Source of the DNA: JAHDDY01 sp964549375
Lineage (GTDB): Bacteria; Pseudomonadota; Alphaproteobacteria; Rhodobacterales; Rhodobacteraceae
Direction of reading: 5' to 3'
Length of the DNA: 39,750 nucleotides
Assembly (NCBI GenBank): GCA_964549375.1
Contig: CAZJWF010000015.1
Location: 1 to 39,750, forward strand
The notes beneath the pieces were generated by a model. That model made no database searches. It was not told the DNA's origin and saw only the letters and a list, made by a program, of their open reading frames with translations. Numbering within the stretch: the stretch's first letter is position 1; each line of letters opens with the position of its first letter. Position numbers and translations under genes: made by a program. Positions 8,100-16,596 of this stretch are shown here, in pieces.

Positions 8100-9349
8100 G
8101 GTTTCTTCTGGCATTGTTGCTGTGGCTCTTTTCAACGACCGTTTCGGCGCAGACGGTCGAACCGGATGATTTGCGGCTTGAATTGTCCTTCGAGGAACGA
8201 TCCGGCCCGCTCTACACGGGCGAGATGATCCTGTTGAAGATACGCGGGTTCTATAAGATTCGTGTTGCTCGCGAGACATTGCGTCAATCGGACCTTGACG
8301 GTTTTGACTGGATGCAACTGGGCGAGGACAAATGGTCTAAGGACACGAGCCAAGGCGGGGAGATCTTACAATACGAGCGGGTGATTGCGTTATTCCCAAA
8401 CAGGGTCGGACTAATCGACATCCAGCCTTTCGTTCATGAGCTGGAACTCTGGACGCAGAATGGCAGGCGTTTTGAGCATCAACTTAAGTCGGACACCTTG
8501 TCGATTGAGGTCACGGAACGCCCGCCGTCCGAGGATTGGTGGCTGCCCGTGCGCCAAATCAGGGTCGATGATCGTTGGAGTAACTCCCCCGACAAACTTG
8601 GAACGGGAGAGGGGGCATTGCGTGTTGTGACACTGACAGTTGAAGGCACCTTACCGGAGCAAGTGCCGCCAATGCCTGAACTTGGCTCGGCTGGTGCGTT
8701 TGTCTTTCCGCACCCCGAAGTGCGGATGACCCGTCTTTATCGTCGCGGTCCCGTGACGCGTGTGTTTTGGCGTTGGACCGTGCGGCCCGAAAATCCGCCC
8801 TCTGCCTATTTGAAACCGGTCCGCATCCCTTACTTTGATACTAAGCTGCGTGAGCATCGGGAAATCCTCCTCGCCGCGCAACGGATTGCCATGACGGAAG
8901 AGGCGGTGGCGTCGTATCTCGCGGAGGCCAATGCAGATTCTGTTGTGGCTCTTTTAGAAAAGACGTCCACGAGCGATACCGCGCCCACATCACTGCGCGG
9001 TGCTAGCATGGTTATGCCGTTTGGTCTGTTGGTTGGTTTTATTGTGGGTTTTACCTTGTTAATGTCCGGAAAAATGCGGGATAGGCGATGGACCCTAAAA
9101 CGATGGCTACCTCGGTTTCGGCCCGATGCAGATTTGACTGCATTGAAGTACGCTACAGCATCCGATGATACGGCTGCTGCCCGGCAAGCGATTGTTCGTT
9201 TGATCGGTCGGGGACAAGGCGATGTTGCGTCAATGCGAAATGCGCTGCTGGATATTGACCGCGTGGTCTTTGGCCACCTGACATCGATGCCGGATCTGAA
9301 GCGCATCGAGAAGGAAATACGCGATGCTGTTCGTACACAGATGGATTGA
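8096..9349 (+). CDS. BatD-like periplasmic membrane protein (end of Mxa accessory operon)
   Basis: 417 residues from a GTG at 8096, chosen because it overlaps the upstream stop (GTGGTGAG) and begins directly with a signal peptide (RFLLALLLWLFSTTVSAQ). A long beta-rich periplasmic part follows, with a single membrane helix at about 305-325 (VMPFGLLVGFIVGFTLLM) and a basic cytoplasmic tail of about 90 residues. This matches the BatD architecture, and MxaA is the mxa protein most like it in placement. It ends the operon; an AT-rich gap of 300 bases separates it from xoxF. Confidence 0.83.
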   Translation: MRFLLALLLWLFSTTVSAQTVEPDDLRLELSFEERSGPLYTGEMILLKIRGFYKIRVARETLRQSDLDGFDWMQLGEDKWSKDTSQGGEILQYERVIALFPNRVGLIDIQPFVHELELWTQNGRRFEHQLKSDTLSIEVTERPPSEDWWLPVRQIRVDDRWSNSPDKLGTGEGALRVVTLTVEGTLPEQVPPMPELGSAGAFVFPHPEVRMTRLYRRGPVTRVFWRWTVRPENPPSAYLKPVRIPYFDTKLREHREILLAAQRIAMTEEAVASYLAEANADSVVALLEKTSTSDTAPTSLRGASMVMPFGLLVGFIVGFTLLMSGKMRDRRWTLKRWLPRFRPDADLTALKYATASDDTAAARQAIVRLIGRGQGDVASMRNALLDIDRVVFGHLTSMPDLKRIEKEIRDAVRTQMD

Positions 9350-9649
9350 CCGAAAAAAATGAACGAAAAAATCGCGAACTGTTCACTAGAAAATCTCGAA
9401 GAAATTTCACTTACTAAATTGAAAAAATAGAAAAAATTACAATCTTGATATTTGAAGTTTCGTTTTGCAACGCGAGAACATGCGCGACGTGGGCTTGACG
9501 TAGCCCAATCTACGGACAAGCGTTAAGACTCAGTAATTCGACATGCCGGATTCAACCGGCAGCTTGCGATCAAACTTCGAGTGTGTGTCCAAAACGTCCG
9601 CCGGTGCTTAGCTGTGCTGGAAGGGCGACTATAAACCCACGGGAGGAAT
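9350..9649 (+). promoter_or_regulatory. Region upstream of xoxF, with an 18-bp dyad
   Basis: This 300-base gap has no gene. Its first 120 bases are clearly richer in A and T than the surroundings. A perfect inverted repeat, TGCCGG-ATTCAA-CCGGCA, lies at 9544-9561 and could be an operator. A strong ribosome site (GGGAGGA, 9641-9647) precedes the xoxF ATG. I cannot assign a -35/-10 pair with confidence; TTGACG at 9495-9500 is a possible -35 but lacks a good partner. Confidence 0.5.
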
Positions 9650-11455
9650 ATGATGAAACGACTGCTGATCGGCGGCACGATGGCTGTGGTCCTATGTGCT
9701 GGGACGGTTTCGGCAAATGACGGGCTGATAAGCGATATCGCTGACCCGAATAAATGGTCGATCCAAACTGGTGACTACGCCAACACGCGATATTCTAAAC
9801 TCAAGCAAATTAACCGCCACAATGTGAAGCGGATCGCGCCAGCGTGGACGTTCTCGACGGGCGTCTTGCGTGGGCACGAAGGCTCCCCGCTGGTGCTGGG
9901 CGACATTATGTATGTCCACACGCCGTTCCCGAACAATGTTTTCGCGCTTGATCTAAACAACGACGGCGCGATCATTTGGAAATACGAGCCGAAGCAAGAC
10001 CCGGATGTGATCCCGGTGATGTGCTGTGACACCGTCAACCGTGGCCTTGCTCAAGCCAATGGCATGATCTTCTTGCATCAGGCCGATACGACGATTGTTG
10101 CCCTTGATGCGAAAACCGGCGAGGTCAAGTGGACCGCCGTCAACGGCGATCCGTCAAAGGGTGAGACGAACACGGCGACGGTTCTGCCCGTGAAGGACAA
10201 GATCATTGTTGGGATCTCTGGCGGTGAGTTCGGCGTTCGCTCGCATGTCACGGCCTACAACATGGAAACGGGCGAGCGTGAATGGCGCGCGTATTCGATG
10301 GGACCAGACGACGAAATGCTCGTCGATCCTGAGAAAACAACGCACCTTGGGAAGCCAGTCGGCAAAGACAGCTCGCTGAATTCTTGGGAAGGTGATCAAT
10401 GGAAAATTGGTGGCGGCGCGACGTGGGGTTGGTACTCCTACGATCCGGAAGCTGACCTCTTCTATTACGGAACCGGCAACCCATCGACTTGGAACCCGGC
10501 ACAGCGCCCCGGCGACAACAAATGGTCGATGACTATCATGGCACGTGACCCTGATGACGGGATGGCCAAATGGTTTTACCAGATGACGCCTCACGATGAG
10601 TGGGATTACGACGGCATCAATGAAATGATCCTGACGGATCAGAAAATTGACGGTGAAGATCGTAAATTGCTAACCCACTTTGACCGGAATGGCCTTGGCT
10701 ACACGCTGGACCGCGTGAGCGGCGAGTTGCTTGTTGCAGAAAAATACGACCCCGCCGTGAACTGGACGTCGGGTGTTGATATGGACCCTGACAGCGAGAC
10801 TTATGGTCGGCCAATGGTTGTGGCGGAGTACTCCACCGAACAAAACGGCGAGGATGTAAACTCGACGGGTATCTGTCCAGCGGCGCTGGGATCGAAAGAT
10901 CAGCAACCTGCAGCATATAGCCCAAAAACCGAGCTGTTCTATGTTCCAACGAACCACGTTTGCATGGACTATGAACCATTCCGCGTTTCGTACACCGCTG
11001 GTCAGCCTTACGTCGGGGCGACACTGGCAATGTATCCGGCGCCAGACTCGCATGGCGGTATGGGTAACTTCATCGCTTGGGATAACATCAAGGGCGAAAT
11101 CGTTTGGAGCCTACCTGAGAAGTTCTCAGTCTGGTCCGGTGCACTTGCGACCGCTGGCGGCGTCGTTTTCTATGGCACGCTAGAAGGTTATCTCAAGGCG
11201 GTTGACGCGAAGACGGGCGAAGAACTTTATAAGTTCAAGACCCCTTCCGGCATCATCGGCAACGTGATGACCTATACACATAAAGGCAAGCAGTATGTCG
11301 GTATCCTGTCAGGTATTGGCGGCTGGGCTGGTATCGGTCTTGCGGCTGGCCTCACTAACCCGAATGACGGATTGGGCGCTGTGGGCGGTTACGCCGCGCT
11401 GAGCAACTACACTGCGCTGGGTGGTCAACTGACCGTTTTTGCCCTGCCCGATTAA
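9650..11455 (+). CDS. xoxF: Lanthanide-dependent methanol dehydrogenase XoxF
   Basis: 601 residues with a signal peptide (cleaved near VSA-ND, residue 22). It is a PQQ eight-bladed propeller enzyme oxidising methanol in the periplasm and passing electrons to a c-type cytochrome. The adjacent cysteines Cys125-Cys126 form the PQQ-contacting disulfide. Predicted metal ligands are Glu193 (SGGEFG), Asn277 (GTGNPSTWNP) and catalytic Asp319 in HDEWDYDG. Asp321, two residues on, is the extra acidic ligand that separates lanthanide XoxF from calcium MxaF, which has Ala there. xoxG and xoxJ follow and the metal-insertion-type operon precedes. Two ATGs (9650, 9653) stand behind GGGAGGA. The choice between XoxF subclades would need a tree. 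Confidence 0.97.
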   Translation: MMKRLLIGGTMAVVLCAGTVSANDGLISDIADPNKWSIQTGDYANTRYSKLKQINRHNVKRIAPAWTFSTGVLRGHEGSPLVLGDIMYVHTPFPNNVFALDLNNDGAIIWKYEPKQDPDVIPVMCCDTVNRGLAQANGMIFLHQADTTIVALDAKTGEVKWTAVNGDPSKGETNTATVLPVKDKIIVGISGGEFGVRSHVTAYNMETGEREWRAYSMGPDDEMLVDPEKTTHLGKPVGKDSSLNSWEGDQWKIGGGATWGWYSYDPEADLFYYGTGNPSTWNPAQRPGDNKWSMTIMARDPDDGMAKWFYQMTPHDEWDYDGINEMILTDQKIDGEDRKLLTHFDRNGLGYTLDRVSGELLVAEKYDPAVNWTSGVDMDPDSETYGRPMVVAEYSTEQNGEDVNSTGICPAALGSKDQQPAAYSPKTELFYVPTNHVCMDYEPFRVSYTAGQPYVGATLAMYPAPDSHGGMGNFIAWDNIKGEIVWSLPEKFSVWSGALATAGGVVFYGTLEGYLKAVDAKTGEELYKFKTPSGIIGNVMTYTHKGKQYVGILSGIGGWAGIGLAAGLTNPNDGLGAVGGYAALSNYTALGGQLTVFALPD

Positions 11456-11479
11456 TGTCGAAATTTGACATGTAGACTG

Positions 11480-11513
11480 GAGCCTAGCGCCACTTGTGCG
11501 CTGGGCTCTTTTT
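11480..11513 (+). terminator. Rho-independent terminator after xoxF
   Basis: An 11-base-pair stem (11480-11490 with 11498-11508, one G-U pair) closes a seven-base loop and is followed by five Ts. It lies 24 bases past the xoxF stop and before xoxG, so it should lower transcription of xoxG and the genes after it relative to xoxF. Confidence 0.9.
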
Positions 11514-11593
11514 ATACCTATCGGGTCGAACCTGCCCGTAAGAAAAGATGATAAGAGGCCTAAAAAAGCGTCTCACATGGAGGAAAACCCACA

Positions 11594-12142
11594 ATGAAAA
11601 CGATTGCCTCTTTTGCCTATCGGTTTGGCTTGATCGTTCCTTTCTTGCTTTCTACGACGGCTTTCGCTGACGAAACGAAATCTGAAGACGACGAAAAACC
11701 GGACAACATTTCCGTCTCATATGAAGAGGATGGGAAATTCTTTACCGAGGACGACATCCCGACTTTCAACGTTGACGAAGACGGTACAGTTGACTGGTAC
11801 ACCTTCTCCGGATTTCGGCGCTACCACTCGGAATGTCATGTATGTCATGGCCCTGATGGCGAAGGATCATCTTACGCACCGGCGTTGAAGAAATCGGCCC
11901 TCGACATGGATTACTATGATTTTGTCGATGTTGTTGTGAATGGTCGCAAGAAGGTCGGCGCGGCCTCCAATAGCGTGATGCCGTCCTTTGGCACAAACAG
12001 AAATGTCATGTGCTATCTGGATGACATTTACGTCTATCTAAAAGCGCGCGGCACGGAAGATTTGGCGCGCGGAAGACCCGGCAAGAAACACAAGAAATCC
12101 GCGACATTTAAGGAAAACGAAAATGCTTGCATGGAGGGCTAG
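11594..12142 (+). CDS. xoxG: Cytochrome c XoxG (electron acceptor of XoxF)
   Basis: 182 residues with a signal peptide (about 1-25, TAFA-DE). One haem site, Cys81-His-Val-Cys-His85; the likely axial methionine is Met129 in NSVMPSFG. It is the periplasmic cytochrome that takes electrons from XoxF, equivalent to MxaG/cytochrome cL. The mature N-terminus (residues 26-68) is strongly acidic, while the C-terminus (about 158-176) is rich in Lys and Arg (GRPGKKHKK). A ribosome site GGAGGA lies 11 bases upstream of the ATG. The gene overlaps xoxJ by 20 bases. Confidence 0.95.
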   Translation: MKTIASFAYRFGLIVPFLLSTTAFADETKSEDDEKPDNISVSYEEDGKFFTEDDIPTFNVDEDGTVDWYTFSGFRRYHSECHVCHGPDGEGSSYAPALKKSALDMDYYDFVDVVVNGRKKVGAASNSVMPSFGTNRNVMCYLDDIYVYLKARGTEDLARGRPGKKHKKSATFKENENACMEG

Positions 12143-12950
12143 TCTTGCCGTAGTCCTCAGCAGCTTTTCCCTGACATATGCGAAGGCGCAGACCTCAGAC
12201 CTCGTTGCGAAATCGGCGCTAAGGGTGTGCGCTGATCCGGCCAATATGCCGTTTTCCAACGAGGCAGGGGAGGGTTTCGAGAACAAGATCGCAGAACTGA
12301 TCGCGGAGAAGCTAGAATTGCCACTGCGGTATTTCTGGTTCCCGCAAGCGGTGGGTTTTGTTCGAAAAACATTGGGTGAGAAACGCTGCGACGTCGTGAT
12401 TGGTTACGCGCAGGGGCATGAGTTGGTTCTGAACACCAATCACTACTATGTCTCTTCATACGTATTTGTCACGAAACCTGATAGCCTGCTTTCCGAGGTA
12501 ACGAAGCTGTCTGATGAGCGGCTGAAGGGAAAGCGGATTGGCGTGATGGCGGGAGCGCCGCCTGCAACGCATATGGCGCGATATGGGTTGATTGGCGATG
12601 CGAAAGGCTATCGGTTGATGGTGGATCGGCGCGTTGAATCGCCGTCGGACACTATGATCGAAGACCTGTTGGCGGAAGAGATTGACGCTGCTGTTCTGTG
12701 GGGACCAATCGGCGGAAATCTCGCCAAACAACACGAGCTTACGATGGTGCCGCTGCTAGAGGAAACTGGCGCGCCGCGTATGTTTTACAGGATTACGATG
12801 GGTGTCAGGCCGGGGGAGTTGGTCTGGAAGCGCAAACTGAATTCGCTGATCCGCCGCAATCAGTCTGAGATTGATGGGATTTTGAGCGACTATGGTCTGC
12901 CATTGCTCACAGAAATGGGTGACGGCGTTCAGCGCAAAGAGGAGCCATGA
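12123..12950 (+). CDS. xoxJ: XoxJ, periplasmic solute-binding-like protein
   Basis: 275 residues with a signal peptide (MLAWRASLAVVLSSFSLTYA, cleaved near KAQ). The fold is that of family 3 extracellular solute-binding proteins: RVCADPANMPFSNEAGEGFENKIAELIAEKL near residue 34, and a later KRIGVMAGAPPATHMARYG block. MxaJ/XoxJ proteins of this type are always tied to methanol dehydrogenase and are thought to activate or chaperone the enzyme rather than take up a solute; no ABC permease is nearby. The start overlaps the xoxG 3' end by 20 bases, and its stop overlaps the next start (ATGA), so the three are co-translated. Confidence 0.92.
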   Translation: MLAWRASLAVVLSSFSLTYAKAQTSDLVAKSALRVCADPANMPFSNEAGEGFENKIAELIAEKLELPLRYFWFPQAVGFVRKTLGEKRCDVVIGYAQGHELVLNTNHYYVSSYVFVTKPDSLLSEVTKLSDERLKGKRIGVMAGAPPATHMARYGLIGDAKGYRLMVDRRVESPSDTMIEDLLAEEIDAAVLWGPIGGNLAKQHELTMVPLLEETGAPRMFYRITMGVRPGELVWKRKLNSLIRRNQSEIDGILSDYGLPLLTEMGDGVQRKEEP

Positions 12951-13486
12951 GGTCTCGTTGGATCACTCTCGCGTGGTTCTGTTGGGCGGCGTGTGCGGTG
13001 TCGGTAGCGTCTGCTCAGACTAATTATAAGATGGATCACTATCGCTCGCCCGTCCCCGACGAGTTAGAAGGGGTGACGGTTGTTGATGACGATGCCGCAT
13101 TTGCTCTGTGGAAAACAGGCAAGGTGGTCTTCTTTGACGTTCTACCCAAGCCGCCTAAACCCAAATTACCGGAGGGTACAATTTTCCGGGAAAAGCCGCG
13201 CTATAGTATTCCGGATGCTATCTGGTTGCCCAATGTCGGCTACGGGCGTCTGGCGAAGCAGACTGAGCAGTATTTCCGAACCCATCTAAAGGCCGCGACA
13301 GAGGACAAGGACACGCCGATCTTGTTTTTTTGTCTGCGCGATTGCTGGATGTCATGGAATGCCGCAAAGCGCGCCTATACGGAATACGGGTTTACTCACG
13401 TCTTTTGGTATCCCGATGGCACGGATGGATGGCAGTTTTTCGACTATCCAGTCGATAAATCTAAGCCTGCAGAATCACTCGATTGA
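12947..13486 (+). CDS. PQQ-dependent catabolism-associated CXXCW motif protein (rhodanese-like)
   Basis: 179 residues with a signal peptide (about 1-23, VASAQ). The rhodanese-like domain carries Cys-Leu-Arg-Asp-Cys-Trp at about residues 129-134 (FFCLRDCWMSWNAAKRA), the defining motif of this exported family that accompanies PQQ dehydrogenases. A sulfur-transfer or redox role is possible given the SoxYZ-like carrier 12 kb upstream, but its reaction is not known. It starts inside the xoxJ stop codon (ATGA). Confidence 0.9.
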   Translation: MRSRWITLAWFCWAACAVSVASAQTNYKMDHYRSPVPDELEGVTVVDDDAAFALWKTGKVVFFDVLPKPPKPKLPEGTIFREKPRYSIPDAIWLPNVGYGRLAKQTEQYFRTHLKAATEDKDTPILFFCLRDCWMSWNAAKRAYTEYGFTHVFWYPDGTDGWQFFDYPVDKSKPAESLD

Positions 13487-13589
13487 GCGATGAGGGCGCC
13501 TTTTTGGCGCGGTGAGCGAAGAAAGGTCTGGAAGTCTGTCTGCGAGACCGCAAGTTTGATCACTCAAGCGTATCAAAAAGGCGTCTGCG

Positions 13590-13781
13590 ATGGATTGGTC
13601 TGACTTTCTGACGGCCTTGGGTTTGGCTGCGATGATCGAAGGGGTCGCCTATGCGGCGTTCCCTGAAGGTGCGAAACAGGCGATAACGGAGTTTATGTCG
13701 CTACCAACGGATCAGCGGCGAAAGATCGCGTTGGGGATCGCAGCCTTCGGATTTGTTTTAATCTGGTTGGTACGTGGTTAA
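13590..13781 (+). CDS. DUF2065 family small membrane protein
   Basis: 63 residues with two hydrophobic segments: about 7-22 (LTALGLAAMIEGVAYA) and about 45-61 (IALGIAAFGFVLIWLVRG). The central FPEGAKQAITEFMSLPTDQRRKIALGIAAFG pattern is typical of DUF2065. Function is unknown; in other bacteria such genes often follow hflKC. It comes 103 bases after the CXXCW gene, across a short hairpin (GCGCC-TTTTT-GGCGC, 13496-13510) with no T-tract, so it may or may not belong to the xox unit. Confidence 0.85.
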   Translation: MDWSDFLTALGLAAMIEGVAYAAFPEGAKQAITEFMSLPTDQRRKIALGIAAFGFVLIWLVRG

Positions 13782-14021
13782 CGGTAACAGCTTGTCCCGG
13801 CGGATGGTTGAAAAGAACGTAATATCAGTTGGTTATTTGTTGTGGTGGCAAGATTTTTGCTTAAGCTCCTGTCGTGGAATTGCCGCCAGAGCTTCCATAT
13901 CTAAGGGAAATTCGGAAAATTCCGCCGGAATCTGGCGAGATCGACGTTAATAATAGTATGGACGCTGGAGTTGCAGTTTTGAGTGCAGCGCCATTCGAAA
14001 GCGAGATGGAAAGAGGTCAAT

Positions 14022-14696
14022 ATGTCGATTCAGAATTCAGCGAAGTGGTTGGCAATGGCTGGCATCGGGGTTTTGGTAAGCGGCTGCGTCTCTTCACCCG
14101 CTGCCTACTCGCCCGGCAATGTTTCCGCGAACGATGTACAGTTTTCCAATGCTGCCCCCGGTAATTTTGTCGCTGATCCTTCTTATGGTGGAGGCGGCTA
14201 TTACGAAGTCGTCGAGGTTTATGAAGACCCGTTTTATGACCCAGATCCTTTCTATACCCCGGCCTACTATGGCGGATATGGGACGTCGCTAGTCGTTCAC
14301 TCACATGGCGGCTATAGCCATCGCCACGATGGCGGGCACAAGTCTCACGAAAAGCATCCTGCAAAAAAGCGGAGCAAACGCGACAGAGGCGCGGAAAGAA
14401 GCGAGAAAAACAAGAAATATAACAGAAGGAATTTGACGCCTGAGCAGATTGTTGCGCGCAACGAACGTCAAGCTGCGTGTCGCGCAGAAGGTTTCGAAAA
14501 CTGTCGTGAGAAGCGGGAAGCCGACGCGCGCACAAAAAGAAATGACGCTCAGGCTGCTAGACGCGATGCACGTAAGGAGCTTCGCGCGGAGAGACGGGAA
14601 TTGCAAAGACAAGCGGATGCCGCCGCAGCAGCGTTACGAGACGGACGTCCAATTCGACCTGCAAGTCGACGGAGCCAAACTCGCGGCGATAAGTGA
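14022..14696 (+). CDS. Basic, Tyr/Gly-rich lipoprotein of unknown function
   Basis: 224 residues from the ATG at 14022, chosen for the ribosome site AAGAGG at 14011-14016 and because it begins a clean signal peptide. The lipobox Leu-Val-Ser-Gly-Cys22 predicts lipid attachment. Residues about 55-90 are rich in Gly, Tyr and Pro; about 95-125 are rich in His and Lys; from about 130 to the end there is a highly charged Arg/Glu/Ala stretch that should form a long helix or coiled coil. No named family recognised. Its stop directly abuts the stop of the convergent modA gene. Confidence 0.78.
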   Translation: MSIQNSAKWLAMAGIGVLVSGCVSSPAAYSPGNVSANDVQFSNAAPGNFVADPSYGGGGYYEVVEVYEDPFYDPDPFYTPAYYGGYGTSLVVHSHGGYSHRHDGGHKSHEKHPAKKRSKRDRGAERSEKNKKYNRRNLTPEQIVARNERQAACRAEGFENCREKREADARTKRNDAQAARRDARKELRAERRELQRQADAAAAALRDGRPIRPASRRSQTRGDK

Positions 14697-15443
14697 TTAT
14701 TGCTTCAAGATTACGAACCCGAAGTCATGAAATATATTTGACGCCTCTTCGCCCTTTAAACAAGCGAGGAGGCGTCTTGCGTTAGGGGTGTCGTTATCGG
14801 TGATAATCGCTGCAGGATATCGGATCGGGTCATGGGACGATTTCGAAAATTCGTGTGCGATTTCAACACGCGGTTCGGCTTGCGCATCGCTGGCGTAAAC
14901 GATGCCGCGTTGTGCTTCACCCCGCGCGACCCATGCGAGAACCTCTCGGACGTTGTTTGCATAAATCAGGGGGCCGGATGTCGGAGGCCATGCCGCTGTG
15001 CTCTCTAAAGCTTGTTTGGTGTAACGTCCTACCGGGACAGTCGTGGGATCAGCGATGGCAAAAGGTTGCGGGGCCGACGTGTTTGCGTCGCCCGACTTGT
15101 GCTCGATCATCACCAACTGATTGCCGAGCAGATCAATGCGCGTGTCATCCACGATCATTCTACGTTTTTCCAGCCAGTCCATCCACTGCGGGTTGGCGGA
15201 GATAAAGATGTCGGCGGAGGCGCCCTGTTCGATTTGTCGCGCGATGGTGCCGCTGCCAGCATAAATGCCTGTGCTGGACAGGCCAGTTGCGGCTTCGCAG
15301 GCCAGCAACGCAGTATCTAGCGCATCGGTTAGAGAGGCCGCAGCGAAAACGCGCAGCCCCTCGGCATGTGCTGGCACCGCAACAAAAAGGGCGGCTGCGA
15401 GAGAAAACGCTTTAAGCGCCACGTAACCTCGCAAAACCTTCAT
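14697..15443 (-). CDS. modA: Molybdate ABC transporter substrate-binding protein ModA
   Basis: 248 residues from the ATG at 15443, which begins the signal peptide (MKVLRGYVALKAFSLAAALF, cleaved at AHA-EG). FAAASLTDALD at the mature N-terminus supplies the oxyanion-binding serine, and YAGSGTIARQIEQGASADIFISANPQWMDWL is the classic ModA second block. It should bind molybdate or tungstate in the periplasm. No modB or modC lies beside it, so it is an orphan binding protein here. The start lies 32 bases inside the 3' end of metC, implying coupled expression with it. Confidence 0.92.
   Translation of the reverse strand: MKVLRGYVALKAFSLAAALFVAVPAHAEGLRVFAAASLTDALDTALLACEAATGLSSTGIYAGSGTIARQIEQGASADIFISANPQWMDWLEKRRMIVDDTRIDLLGNQLVMIEHKSGDANTSAPQPFAIADPTTVPVGRYTKQALESTAAWPPTSGPLIYANNVREVLAWVARGEAQRGIVYASDAQAEPRVEIAHEFSKSSHDPIRYPAAIITDNDTPNARRLLACLKGEEASNIFHDFGFVILKQ
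14740..14780 (+). terminator. Long hairpin inside the modA 3' end, possible terminator of the lipoprotein gene
   Basis: A 13-base-pair stem (14740-14752 with 14764-14776, one G-U pair) closes an 11-base loop. It starts 43 bases past the lipoprotein stop and lies wholly in the convergent modA coding region. Only TTGCGTT follows on the plus strand, so termination would be imperfect. Confidence 0.5.
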
Positions 15444-16596
15444 CCAGATCATCGGTCAAATCACTTACGTCTTCGAGGCCGATGTGAATTCGCATGACCG
15501 CCCCCTCCGCGCGCCCGTTACTCGGCCAACTGGTCGCGGTTCGCAGTTTCGGTGGATTAATCGGGATCAGCAGGCTTTCAAACCCTCCCCATGAAAAACC
15601 CATGCCGAACAATTTCATATGATCCAGCATCGCAGCTTGTTTGTCAGGGCTGGAGAATTCGGGTTTCAGTATAAACGCAAAGAGGCTGGAAGCCCCCAGG
15701 AAATCTCGTTTCCAGATATCATGACCGGGGTCACCGGGTAGAGCCGGGTGGATAACTTCGGCGACTTCTTTCCGATTCGAGAGCCATTCTGCGATTTTTA
15801 GCCCCGCTTGCATGTGATGAGGCAAGCGAACGTGGATTGTGCGGATGCCTCGCATCGCGAGGAAGACATCGTCTGGCGACGGGCAAATGCCAGTTTCCAT
15901 CTGGGCGCGCTGGAAGGTGTCATACGCGTTCTCGGTGCATGTCACGCTGCCCATGACGAGATCCGAGTGACCCGCAATATATTTCGTCACGGCTTGCGCG
16001 GACACATCGACACCGTGCTCGAACGGCTTGAAAAAAAGCGGCGAAGCCCATGTGTTATCCATAATGACGGTTGCACCGACCTTATGCGCCTCTTCGGCAA
16101 TGGCGGGAATGTCCTGAACCTCAAAGGTCCAAGAGCCGGGGCTTTCGACCCATACGACTGTGGTGTTTGAGCGGAGCAAGCTTTTGATCGCGCCGCCAAT
16201 GCATGGATCGTAATATTCTACCTCGATGCCCATGCGGGAGAGCATACCGTTGCAGAAGGCGCGCGTGGGACCATAGGCGCTGTCGGTGATCAACACATGA
16301 TCCCCTGCCGACGCATAGGCCAGCAAGGGCAGGGTACAGGCGACGAGGCCTGATGGCTGCAACCGTGTGCGATAACCGCCCTCCAGCGCCTGAATCGCCT
16401 TTTCTAAGGCAAATGTGGTCTCAGTTCCGTGAACCGCATATGTCACCGCATCTCCCGCGCGGATTGTTCGTTCCCGGTTCATGTGCTCGACGGTCGGATA
16501 AAGGATTGTCGAGGCGTGCATCACAGGCGGATTAACAACGCCGTCATAGTCCTTGGGGCGCCGTCCAGCGTGGGTTGCCTTTGTCCCGTCTTTCAT
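15412..16596 (-). CDS. metC: Cystathionine beta-lyase / trans-sulfuration PLP enzyme
   Basis: 394 residues, the normal length of Cys/Met-metabolism PLP enzymes. It begins with KATHAGRRPKDYDGVVNPPVMHAST, typical of cystathionine beta-lyase. The PLP lysine lies in SAQAVTKYIAGHSDLVMG (about residue 205), and YGPTRAFCNGMLSRMGIEVEYYDP is the expected cofactor-phosphate neighbourhood. It should cleave cystathionine to homocysteine, pyruvate and ammonia in methionine synthesis. A purine-rich ribosome site (GAGGGAG) precedes the start on the minus strand. modA overlaps its end. Cystathionine gamma-synthase is the main alternative. Confidence 0.92.
   Translation of the reverse strand: MKDGTKATHAGRRPKDYDGVVNPPVMHASTILYPTVEHMNRERTIRAGDAVTYAVHGTETTFALEKAIQALEGGYRTRLQPSGLVACTLPLLAYASAGDHVLITDSAYGPTRAFCNGMLSRMGIEVEYYDPCIGGAIKSLLRSNTTVVWVESPGSWTFEVQDIPAIAEEAHKVGATVIMDNTWASPLFFKPFEHGVDVSAQAVTKYIAGHSDLVMGSVTCTENAYDTFQRAQMETGICPSPDDVFLAMRGIRTIHVRLPHHMQAGLKIAEWLSNRKEVAEVIHPALPGDPGHDIWKRDFLGASSLFAFILKPEFSSPDKQAAMLDHMKLFGMGFSWGGFESLLIPINPPKLRTATSWPSNGRAEGAVMRIHIGLEDVSDLTDDLDEGFARLRGA

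Noticed and set aside
8830..9519. Minus-strand open frame of 229 residues over the BatD-like gene end
   Set aside because: No domain or ribosome site, and it overlaps a coherent membrane protein on the other strand.
13496..13510. Terminator after the CXXCW gene
   Set aside because: The stem is only five base pairs with Ts in the loop rather than after it, so it is not a convincing terminator.
13874..14164. Open frame leading into the lipoprotein region
   Set aside because: Its end is out of frame with the lipoprotein and it has no ribosome site or family match.
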